Source: Plazaster borealis (lineage: Eukaryota; Echinodermata; Asteroidea; Forcipulatida; Labidiasteridae). From it: a stretch of 64,000 nt of DNA. The stretch is taken from the NCBI GenBank assembly GCA_021014325.1, contig CM037461.1, forward strand, positions 6,601,501-6,665,500, written 5' to 3'. The translations under genes and the position numbers were made by a program. Of the stretch, positions 12,701-24,700 are shown in pieces. The notes under the pieces were generated by a model that was given only the letters and a program-made list of their open reading frames with translations, was not told the DNA's origin and made no database searches. Within the stretch, counting starts at the first letter, position 1. Each line of letters starts with the position of its first letter.

Positions 12701-15700
12701 CACACCATTCTTAATTTAATTTATTTTATTTTATTTTTTTTTATTTAGCAATAGTTTCTGCGTTTCAGTTCATTTGATTTTCCTACTCTCTCCTTTTGTT
12801 TTCATCTAGGCTGGGAAGCTGCGTGACGGTGCACGATCCGTAACTCGCACCATCCAGAATAACTTTTTCGATGGCAGCAAGCAAGAAGCCATTGATATCA
12901 TGTTGCTAGGGAACTCCCTCGTTGGCGAACTCGCAGACAAAGCAGGGGCGCTTCTACCAAAGAGTCATTTACACGGTGAGGGCAAAAAATAGTTACAGAT
13001 ACATGTAGCATGTGGCGTGTCGTGGCCGAGTGGTTAAGAATACCGGAGTCAAGCTCTGGTGTTTATGATCAGCAGAGTGTGGGATTGAGTCCCGGTCATG
13101 ACACTTGTGTTCTTGAGCAAGGTACTTTATCATAATTGCTTCTCTCCACCTAGGAGTACAAATGGGTACAGGCGAGAGCTGGGAGTAACCTGCGATGGAC
13201 TGGCATCCTGTCCAGGGGGATATATAAATATTCTCAGTCGTTTAATGCCAAGGAAACCGGGTATAAACACCAGCCTGATAAGCCATATTGGCTCGGAACT
13301 CTTTGAGACAAATTTTTGTCGAATCTCTCCAGATTCTCAAACATACATCGCTGTCAATGATAATAATAATACGCAGTTCTTATATAGCGCTTTATCAAAC
13401 CCGATGGGCTTTAAAAAGCGTAAAGTATTTTTCCCTGCAAGGTATGCGGAGTTTGAAGTATGAGACTTATTCCTTTATATAGCACCATGTAATGGTACAC
13501 AAGGTGCTGCGGCTCAATATGCTGCCAATCAAACCAGGTTTTATTGCAAAATAGGCTGGACCCCTTTTGTATTCATGATTGCTACTGTGCACTGGAGTCC
13601 AAGAGCAAGATACTTTACCATAATTGCTTTGTCCTTCTAATGTGACATTAAGCCATAGGTCCTGTGTACTAGGATTGGTAGTGCACATAAAAGAACACAG
13701 AACATTTATAGTGGAAGAGAAGGGGTTCACCCCAGTGTTTCTGGTTCAAATAGCTTTAGCAAGCACCCTTGTGAGCTAAAGTGATTAAGTTAATTTTTGA
13801 GGCATCCTTGGTTTCATTACCAGAAATATAAATTATTATAACCAGGTTTTTTTAATGAGATATTAACTAACATCATAAAACCGGACGTCCACTTCAAGGT
13901 GAGGGCTTCACTTTACTGGTTTGGGCTATCGACCCAAATCAACTGTCGCCAGGGGCATGTTGCCACCTTCTCCTGGGGCTGAAACAGGGTTACCCCCTTC
14001 ACAGTCCGTAATGATACATGCATTAGTATCATCCACTGGGAGCCTGGCTGGTAGAATGCACTTCCTTCCCAACTTTTTACAAAGCACTTATGGTTAAGTG
14101 CCTTGCTAAAGGGCACAAGTGTCATGAGGAGGATTCGAACCCACACTCTACTGCTGACAATACCTGAGCTTGGGTTCGGTGAACTAAACCCGCTCGGCCT
14201 CGACACGCCACATAATAATACTTATACTACCCTACGGGTTTCCTTATTTTGCCGTTTCAAATCTTTTCATCTATTTTTCTTCCATTAGCCTCCCCCAGTA
14301 TTCTCCGTGCGGTGTGTGAACGTGAAGACGACATTACCGACTCTGTGAGTCTGCGAGTATGCGTCGGGACATGGAACGTCAACGGAGGGCGCCATTTCAG
14401 GAGTATCGCGTACAAGAATCAGTCTATGACAGACTGGCTGTTGGATAACCCAAGGGTGATACAGACTACCAAGCAAGGTGGGTTGGTAACAGGGTCAAGG
14501 GTCTTCATTACTTGAAACTGCCATTGGCCCAAAAATCTGAATTCTACTCACCGGTTTCATCCTGACTCTAATAAACTGTCATCGGTAAAGTCATTATCAG
14601 ATAAACACACTGCACCATGGCATGTTCAGTCATTCACTTCCCCAAGGCCATTGACCATGAGCTGGGTTAATGCCCTATTAAAGGGATTGTATACGTTTGG
14701 TAGTTGGAACCCACTGTTTGTTTCAATCATATATAGTTGTAGCTATATACCATAAAACTAACCTGTGAAAATTTCGTTTCAAAAGGTGCTAGTGTTTTTG
14801 AGATATTGCCGAAAATATGGAGCGGTTATGTCCACGCAGGAAGAATAATCTTCAATTGGAATACACTATCTGAGAAACGTTACTGCAGTAACGCTTCTCG
14901 GATTCAATTTTTTTTGGGGGAAAAATGATATCTTTTTCCATAACCACAGTACTTCATAGTGAAAAGTTTCTCAAAATGCATTATACTATCCAAAGCTACT
15001 GTACTTCTTACCAAATACGTCTTTATTGCCATTCATTTTCAGAATCATTACCAAACGTATACAGCCCCTTGAATTACATTTGTGATTTGTAGAATCTTGT
15101 TTTTATTGGGAAAAGCGTCTAAAGGTGTTGTGCAAGCAGCTTTGAATCATAAAAATTTACCAAATATGTCCCAAGAAATTGAACAAGAAACAGTCAGACT
15201 TCATTCATGTTTCTCAACGTTTCCGGGATATGACACCAGCAGCTGAGCCTCGTCGGTCCCAGCCGGTCCCAGTCATTATAGATCTCTTTACATATTACAA
15301 ATGTAATTGATATCGCATTAACTCCGCTCATGATCGCTAGACTTTGGGAAGTGAAGGTGCCAGGGTGTATTGATTATCTTATAATTACTTTTTCAATTTG
15401 GAACCAGGTAGAACTTGCGATTAGAAGCCATTTTTTGTCCCAAAAAACACATGGGCGAATACAGGGTGCCAGACTAGACTGCTGTTGTGCTGCATTTGGA
15501 CCGAAAATAGCGTCCACCAACCACGTGACCAAATAAAACTGGTTCCTCTATGTCGCAACTCTCTCAATACACAGCTCTTGAGTAACCGAAGGAACCTCCC
15601 AAGCTGTCCCACTAAACTTGTAACATCCAGACGGTTTAGGGGCTGCATCTTCTGGACCAAGGGGAGAGACTCTTATTGAAACAGGTGTCTCCATAAACGG

Positions 15701-18700
15701 GATCAGTGGCGTAACTAAACATTTTCATGGGGTCTAAGGAGTGTACATGTACGTAAATCAGTTTTTACGGTCTTTCAATTTCTCCACCAATTTCTCTCAG
15801 GCATACATTTTGTGAGGATTATCGTTTACCTTTTTTTAACCAAATCCTTGATTGTTTCACAGGATGCTCTGAAGAAGGAGTTGACTTCAGTCAGCCAGTG
15901 GACATGTACGCAATTGGATTTGAAGAAATGGTGGACCTCAATGCTGGGAATATCATCAGCACAAAGTAAGGCAAGATTTCTTTGGGCGTTTACGAAATGG
16001 AGGCTCAGGCTTAGGCTTCAGGCTCCGTTCTCCCGTCTGAATCCCTGAACGCATAGCACGCGTATAGTCAAAACAACTGAGGGGCCTAGCTAGCCTGAGC
16101 CGAATCCAAAGCCGAAGCCGTGGATTCGTAAACACCCATAGAACAAACTGATTCACTTGCTAATCAGAACTTAGCAGGGAACCAGTCGAGAGCAGTGCGC
16201 ATCATACTGTATTCTTGCCTGGTAACCCATTTCCGTATTAAGCAAGTATTTGTGCTTGACAGCTTTTATTTGGCTCCTGATGCTACTCGTCATCATCATC
16301 ATTCGGCATAGACTTGCGTCCGTGTCCGCCTCGTCCTCAGATGGTAATGGGGACGCATTCCTAGAGTCGCCAGTTCGCCACCATCACCTGTTCTCTTTCA
16401 ATCGCCGCTATTCTCAGCTCTCGCACACTTCTACCACTCCACTTTGTCACATTGTCTATCCAGCGCAGCTTAGGGCGACCTGTGCCCCGACTTGTACCCA
16501 TAGGTAGACCGTCTATAACTGCGTTGGGTAGACCTCCTTGCCTCATCACATGAGCGCACCACTTAGTCTTCCGCTCTAACACCTCTTCACCACTAAGACA
16601 CCAACGTCCACCGATCATGCTACTCTCTACCTGTACATAAGAAAACTATACACCCCCTAATTGAGCTTCTGCCTGTCATTTATCTTTATTAGATAGAGTG
16701 CAGAAGGGTATTGTTAATCTTGTTGGTGAAGGGTTAGATAGTTAAGTTGTTTGAGCGCCGGCACGTTAATCCGGAGGTCATTGGTTCAAATCCGGCTCAA
16801 CTCAATTTTTCTTTGTTCAACCCCAAATCATAAAAAAAAAAATTTACCCAGTCAGTTTCCCTTGTGGTTTATTATTTGATATTTTTGAATAAAAAGTTGC
16901 ATCCCCTTATAAAGGTGATCCCTTGGCTGCCGCTTCCAAGGTTGTATCCTAAAGTCGGCTGTGGTCCCTGTCTACACAGTTAAAGGCTGTATGGCTCCTG
17001 ACTGGCACCGCAAACAAAGATAATGACAAAAAAGGGAGACTGCCAACATAGGGCTACAATCTTGCCAAAACGCTTGGGCCACGTGACAATAAACATATCC
17101 TCCTGCGTTCCTCGCTCAATGTTTATAACCCCAGCTGGAGCGCAGACCGCGCAATGAGAGCCATCACTGAACGGGGGCCTGGGGGGGGGGGGGGTCCAAC
17201 CAAATATGGCTCAGTTTGGTGGAGCGCCGGCTCGCTGTAGTCAATTCTTCTTTGTTCAACCCCAAATTATGTTTGTATTTCATACCAGTGCTAATAACCT
17301 GAAGCAGTGGAGTATGGAGCTACAGAAAACTCTATCACGGGATCATAAGTACATTCTGCTCACGTGTGAACAACTGGTAGGTGTGTGTCTGTATATCTTC
17401 ATACGTCCACACCATGCTCCCTACATCAGGTAAGAATTTAAATCTTGATGAAGTCAGTCTTTCTCAGTTTCAGGAAAATTTTGTCAGTAATTATCTAGTC
17501 ATAATGTAAAGACAGAATTAGTAATCATAAACATTTATGTTTGAAGGTTTAATACAGGATTGGTAAGGATAAAAAACATCATTGTAATTGTCTGAAAGCT
17601 TACTAATTATAAAGTTCATGCTAGAACCATTTTTTCTGTGAAATATTGTGACGTCACAGCACCCCCGACGTAGAGGGGAGGTGACGCGATGGCACTGACG
17701 GGAACGTCCCCGAGCGGTTAGAGACGAGTTCATTGGGATGGAAATATACCGTCCCGAGAATGGTTTGTCCTTTATTGTTCGTAGGGGTAGGGGAACGCTC
17801 AACCTCAGACGGGTTGACAACAGAGGGCGTCCTAACGTTCAGCTTTCGAAACGAATGTGTCACAACAGCTACAGCAGTATAATAAAAAAAAGGGGGCGCA
17901 CTATGCTCAGCTAACATGCAGCAGTATACCAGCAATGACCTTGCAGACCCATTGTGACCCACAAGCTTTATGGTTTGACTATGTAACTTCGTTATTGGAC
18001 CAATAGGGATCTCGCCAAGGCTGGCAAGGAACCCCTCATAAGGCTCCTCAAGAAACCTGTATTCGCTGCACAGCCCAATGGCCCTCTCAACAAGCTCGTA
18101 CAAAGAATCGTTACAGCCGACTTATCACACACAACAACCCCTCAGTCCAACTCGCATAAGACGGGACGTGGGATGCAAACCTATTCGACTGTGCAGTCAG
18201 ATCAGCATGAAACAATCTTACAGATCGATATCCGCCCACATCACGACGCTGCTTTTATAGCTTTTGCCACTTGCACACGTGACCGCACTCTCCAATAACA
18301 TGCGCTAGCAAGATCACTGTTCCACCCCTCATGCAGGGGTGCTTTACCTCTCTGTTGCTTCACATTATTTCCCTCTGAAATGAAATCATTTTTAAGAAAA
18401 CTATATCTGAAAACCTTTTTAAAAAGTTGCAAAAGCTGATTTCGGTTGTTACAACCAAAATTAAGGACACTGTTTTTACATGCTGAAAATTGTGCATGGT
18501 TGTTCACTATTTACTCCTGATTCACACAACAGGTTTAGCACAAATTTTCACAGGTTCGTTGATCATGTATATGGTTGATCACACAAAACATGAACACTGC
18601 CTGCAACTATTTTGACAGCTCTACCAATTCTGTATAATACCTTCTGTATAATATAAATGGCATGAATGGATTTATTGCCATGACGCTCCATAGTTGAATA

Positions 18701-21700
18701 TTGGAAAGACGCCATCAAGTTTGTTTATACTACATTTAATCAGCCAGTCAAACCGCAGAGCGCTCAGCCAAACCTTCCAGATCACTCCAAAGCCGCAAGT
18801 TTGTTTATACTACATTTAATCAGCCAGTCAAACCGCAGAGCGCTCAGCCAAACCTTCCAGATCACTCAAAAACCGCAAGTTTGTTTATACTACATTTAAT
18901 CAGCCAGTCAATTCGCAGAGCGCTCAGCCAAACCTTCCAGATCACTCCAAAGCCGCAAGTTTGTTTATACTACATTTAATCAGCCAGTCAAACCGGAGGT
19001 TTGTTTATACTACATTTAATCAGCCAGTCAAAACCATGTCTCAAACCTTCCAGATCACTCAAAAACCGCAAGTTTGTTTATACTGCATTTAATCAGCCAG
19101 TCAAACCGCAGAGCGCTCAGCCAAACCTTCCAGATCACTCCAAAGCCGCAAGTTTGTTTACACTACATTTAATCAGCCAGTCAAACCGCAGAGCGCTCAA
19201 CCAAACCTTCCAGATCACTCCAAAGCCGCAAGTTTGTTTATACTACATTTAATCAGCCAGTCAAACCGCAGAGCGCTCAGCCAAACCTTCCAGATCACTC
19301 AAAAACCGCCTCTCTCATTAAGAACCCATCCGAATTGGCGACTACAGCTACGGCTGCGGCTGTTGCTAAGAGTGTTGCTAAGGACGTCCTATTCTTCAAC
19401 GCATGATGACGCGGAAATCTAGCTGTAGCTGCCAATTTGGACACGGCCTAATCTAAGCGTGATCATAAGGTCAACCTGCAAAGAGCCTGGCAACTGGAAC
19501 AACTGACATAAAACCACTTGATTTATTCCGTTTTTCAAGGGATGTTGGTTTGGAAACCGTCAAAACCGGAATGAAGGGGGCAGCGGGTAACAAGGGAGCT
19601 GTGGCCATCAGGTTTCTCTTCCACACCACATCGCTGTGTTTCATCTGCGGCCATTTTGCTGCCGGCCAGTCCCAGGTCAAGGATCGTAACGACGACTACG
19701 CCGAGATATCACGCAAAATCATGTTCCCCATGGTAAGTGGTTTTAGCCTTGCCAAGAGGCTCATTGTCAGCACATGCGGACATATTTTAAAATTTCCATT
19801 GTCTTAACCACATCGTTACACACTGGTCAGCTCATACGCCATGATATCCTAAGTTGGACCATGCCACATGTCCTTGAGGGGGTGTCAATCAACATGGGAC
19901 AGTGATTTGCTTAGGAGGGGGGCGGGACAAAACTCTGCCAGCATCCTGTGTGTACAAGATCAGTTTGTCAATTGTCAATGGGAGATGAAACCAAAATATA
20001 AAACCTAATCAATTAAGCAAACAAATGAGCCTAAATTAACCCACGCAATACCTGGATGTGTGTCAACACTTAACAACACACGTAGATGAAAAAATGCGTA
20101 AAGAAACCCTCTTAACCTATGGAAAGACTTGCCAGCATGTGCTGACTATGTTCCACAGGGACGTTGCAACCAAGTAGATCCCTTGCTGCAGGGTTTTAAG
20201 AAACAAACTTACATTGTCGAAAAATCGTCAACAATGAAATCAAAGATGAATTGTTTAGATGACTTGTTGAGTACATGTAATCTGCCATAACTTTGTTTTT
20301 AATGAACTTTTGTCGTGACATTTTTAAGTTTTATGGGGTTTTATTGTTAGTGACCCTTTGAGCCGCTGCTGATTGTAATTGTTATTGTTGTCATGGTTGT
20401 TTACAAAAAAATAACAAATAAATATAATAAACATGATATAAACATTGTTCATGACAGTGTAATAGTAGTTTCATTTGACTACTGTTTAAAAAGGGTGTAC
20501 TGTTAATATTCTTGTTCAAAAACAAAGAAGTGAAATGTTTCTAAAGAAGCGAAATGTCGGCCGAGGTTTTCCAATTCACAGTAAGTGCATACTCATTTTT
20601 TCTCAAAAGAGAACCACAAATCCCAGTGCTTATTATGAGAACCTTTGTTGCTGTTCCTTTGTCAAGTGAGGGTTTCATTGTGGCAACATTGCGGTCATAT
20701 ATATGGGTGTTCAGGGGCCGATTTCACAAAGAGATAAGACTAGTCTTATCTGAAGTTATAGGACCAGTAACTGGTCTTAACTTAAGACTAGTCCTATCTC
20801 TTAGCATTGCCTAGGACTAATCCTAAGTTAGGAAGAGTTTTGTGAAATCGACCCCTGGCTAGCTGCCAAAGGCACCCTTGCTTGCCTGGGGCTCAAACAA
20901 GTTGTTGCCACATCCTTTGCAATTCAGCTTCTCAGCTGCGAGTAAGGATGATAAGGCTCCCAAATTATTATAATCATATCTTACTCTCTCGCAGGGACGG
21001 ACGTTGGCAACTCATGATTATGTCTTCTGGTGTGGTGATTTCAACTACCGTATCGACATGGAGAAGGAGCAACTCAAGGAGTTTATCGCTCAGGAAAACT
21101 ATGAGGCATTGAAGAGTTCCGATCAGTTACTACAGCAGAAAAAAGACGGAAATGTAAGACTTTTTTCCCCTTTTTTAGTTTAATAATAAATAATGTTAAT
21201 AAATAGTCTTTATATAGCACACGTACCAATAAGGTACTCAAGGCACTTCAACAAACATACCAAACATTTTAAAACAGGATGTTTAAAAATAAAATAAAAA
21301 TATGAAAAAAATAGTTAATGGCCTGACGTTTCAAAGGCTAAATGACAAGTCAACACACATGAACAGGTATATAAGTGTAACAGAAGCATTCAAGTGGAAA
21401 TACATGAGTAGAGGCAGAGAGCAAACAGACAAGGCAAGGGGTAAACAATGAATAGGGAGACAGAGGGGGGGTGGAGGGAGGGGGCTGGTCTGACCACTAG
21501 AAGTTGGAAACACAAAGGACAAGATCAAAACAATTGTTATTATGAGACTATTTTGTGTAGCACCTGATAAGAGTTTACAAGGTGTTGCGGCGCATTCAGC
21601 AGCCACTGCCAGAAACAGCGGGTCGAACCCCTTCTCTTAGTGATAAGTATAACTGGGTTCTTTCACAACACACAGGACCTACAACTTTATGTCCCATCCG

Positions 21701-24700
21701 AAGGTCGAAACAATCATTGTTAAGTGTCTTGCTTAAGGACACAAGTGTCAAGACCGGGACTCGAACCCACACTCGTTGTTCAACCCCAATTTATTTAAAA
21801 TTTACCTAGTCAGTTTCCCTTGTTGTTTATTACTTCATTATTAAATTCGTAATCATCGGGCCAACAAGAGGCACTGATCATGGGTAAACTGAGGGGTTGA
21901 ACAGAAATAAAGAGTGTTTTGAAGGAGCAGTTGACCCTTTCCTTACCATTCATTCATTCATTCATTCATAACTGGTTCATTAAAAATTTACAAATCAACT
22001 TGGCATCAGTTGATTTGCAATTACATTTTGAATAAAAAGTTTACAAATTAAAGGAAAACACAAGAAAGTAACAACATACAGTGTAGGAGTTAAAACAAAA
22101 AGTTACATACACACAAACAAAGCTACTGAAGTGGCAAAAGGACAAAAGGTTTCAGTCAAGTTAAGCAAGGTACTGTTACAAAAACTTATATAACTGTACA
22201 ATAACAGGGAAATACAGGTTGAAAAGGAGCCAAAACTAAGTCAAATGTTATTCAAATTACGAACGAGGTTTGGCAATGCACTGTTTTTCATTCTTTCAGT
22301 TTTACAATGAAACTTGGGAGTTTTTATATTCCGCCATACAGTTCTTGTGTTTCGGCACTCCTGGCAAGTAACGTTGAAATTGTGTTGTTTTATCAAGAGT
22401 TTTTTCCATGAAAGAATAACAGAGTGATTGGCGACAATCTTTTAAGGATTGAAGCGAGCATACATGTAGGCTTCTTTAGTCGACTTTGGTTGACTGAACT
22501 CATCTCACCACCTCATCCTAAAGCGACTTTAGTCTATCGAGATGACACACAAAGAAGCACTCAAGCCCAATGAGCACACATGCCATTTTTTTTATTTTAC
22601 ACTGGTGTGTGATAAGATTTGTATACTCATTGCTTTCTTATTTCTTAAGACTTGCAGACATGGCAGAGGGACAAAATCCTCAGGCTGTAAAAGGCCTGTC
22701 AAGTTGATTTCATAACATGAGTTATTGTTTGTTGCAATCCTACATAGTTGTAGATATATACCATAAAACTAACCTGTGAAGATTTCATTTCAAAAGGTGG
22801 TAGCATTTTTCAGATATTGCCGTAAATCTGGAGCGGCTATGTCCACGCAAGAAGAATAATCTGCATTGGAATACACATTCTGAACGCTTCTCAATATTAA
22901 AAATATTTTGGGGATAAAAAGTGATATATTTTTCCATAACCGCAGTCCTTCGAAGTAAAAAGTATCTCAAAATGCATTATACTATCTAAAGCTGCTGTAC
23001 TTCTCACCAAGTAAGTTTTTATTGCTATAAGTTTTCAGAGTCAGTACCAAACGTGTACGATGCCTTTAAAAACAACTCTGCTATGCACAAAAGATGATAA
23101 AAGTCAATGTATCCCTTTTTTTACGTACCATATTTTGGACCAGTTAAATATACCATTGCGCTCAAGGGTTGTTGATTGGCAATCATGGCAACTACACGTA
23201 AGTAAACACCCTTTTGATCACTGGATATTTGCAGACATTTCAAGGTTTCCATGAGGGTGCTATCCAGTTTGCACCGACCTACAAGTATGACCTCTTCTCC
23301 GACGACTACGACACAAGCGAAAAGAATCGCAGCCCAGCCTGGACAGATCGGATCCTGTGGAGGCGCCGTAAGCGACGATTCCGGAAGAGATCCGAAGGTC
23401 AAGAGTCGGAGGAATACTGTGATCCAGGGAGAATATTGCATTATGGGAGAGCAGAACTGAAGGTTTCTGATCACAGGTATTGCTGCATCAATTTGAATTT
23501 TTTTTTTTTTTAATTATGCATGTTCGCCCCAAACAAGGCTTAAAGCCACTCTTGGTAAGGGGCTACAAGAAGAAAGAAAAACAATTATTAAATGTGAAAA
23601 TAACTCAGGGGAGCTGAAGGTAGGAATTGATATTCCTCTTAAAGCAGTCTAGATTGTAGGATGGAGGGAAACATGCACCAGGCAAGGAGTTCCAAAGAGA
23701 AGCAGTACGTAGAATAAAGCTGTTGGAATGGCTCTTTGTTCTACATCTCAGCAAATCAAGAGTGTATGGGTGAGAAGAAGCAGAAAGTCTGGTTTCACGC
23801 TCAAACATCCTGATAGGAGGAACTAGGTCGGACACACTGGTGGCACATTTACCATGGAAATATCTGTAGAAAATGAATAATCTAATAGCGTAGGCTTCTT
23901 CTATTTTGCTTTTTTCGTTACTCAACATTCTCTTTTTTCCTTCCCTCCTTTTTTGATTTACTATTATTATTATTTGATTCAGCATTATTGTTAAGCATAC
24001 AGAGAAGATACGTAACAAGTAAACATATTGAAAGCAAAGGATAGCCCAAAAAGCTGCATAAACACGGCTTATTTCCATCAGGGTCCTTAAAAAACATGAA
24101 GACATTCAATTATAAGAAAAATTGCACAGGAAAATGCGAACAATGCTTTGAAAATGATTATTAGAACATTTGATGCTATTATGAAGTAGATTCCGTTCAT
24201 GAACCCCCCTTACCAAAATTACCAATTCATTCCAATTGGATATCCAGTTGGAAAGAATTGGATTGAGTTGGTATTGAGTTGGTGTTAGTTGGTTTATATT
24301 GGAATACTGAATTTCCAATTGGATCAAAGACTTAGACCAACTCAGTCCAATTGGAAATCCAATTGGAGTCAGTTGGTTTGATTTAATTGAATTGGAATTA
24401 GTTGGAGTTTGTTTCTACCAATTGGAAATTTCACCTCCTAAATTAATTCCATTTGGAAACTTTATTTCCCAATTGAGACCAGTTGGGTCCAGTTGGAAAA
24501 ACTCCAATTGGTTCCGATTGGAAAATTGAATTGAAAATTTTGGGCCATAAAAAAAAGGATTGCACTCTGTCCCTTTAATTCTTGGAACAATAAGAATTGG
24601 TGGAACTACCCCTTGTAGAATAACTATGCATTTTGAGAGGAGAGATGTTGTTTCACTGCCCTTTTAAATTGATAATGATTATTAGAACATTTGATGCTAG

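Larger units (their letters stand above)
12976..14288. other. Intron g-h, almost wholly SINE-derived
   Basis: From left to right: tRNA-Leu SINE (13017-13270, +), an ATA-rich tail with the TATATAGCGCTTTAT motif (13355-13480), another SINE body (~13580-13830, +), and a reversed SINE (13913-14210). No coding signal. Confidence 0.65.
15966..17288. other. Intron i-j
   Basis: Contains a reversed LINE fragment (16330-16618), SINE modules (16719-17056), a poly-G tract (~17179-17193) and a SINE remnant that runs to within 18 bp of the next exon. Confidence 0.6.
17430..19539. other. Intron j-k
   Basis: Contains a MITE split by a 718-bp insertion (17648-18365) and the 80-bp minisatellite 18717-19309. 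No coding sequence. Confidence 0.6.
21154..23234. other. Intron l-m
   Basis: Contains a reversed tRNA-Leu SINE (~21555-21775) joined to a fragment of the other SINE tail (21776-21835), an ATTC microsatellite (21950-21968) and M2 copy 3 (22688-23070). No coding sequence. Confidence 0.55.

Noticed and set aside
17654..18103. 149-codon open frame on the - strand
   Set aside because: Sits inside the 718-bp insertion; no recognised domain, so kept only as a note in that entry.
18717..19309. CRISPR-like regular repeat array
   Set aside because: Repeats are contiguous 80-bp units with no unique spacers, inside a eukaryotic intron.
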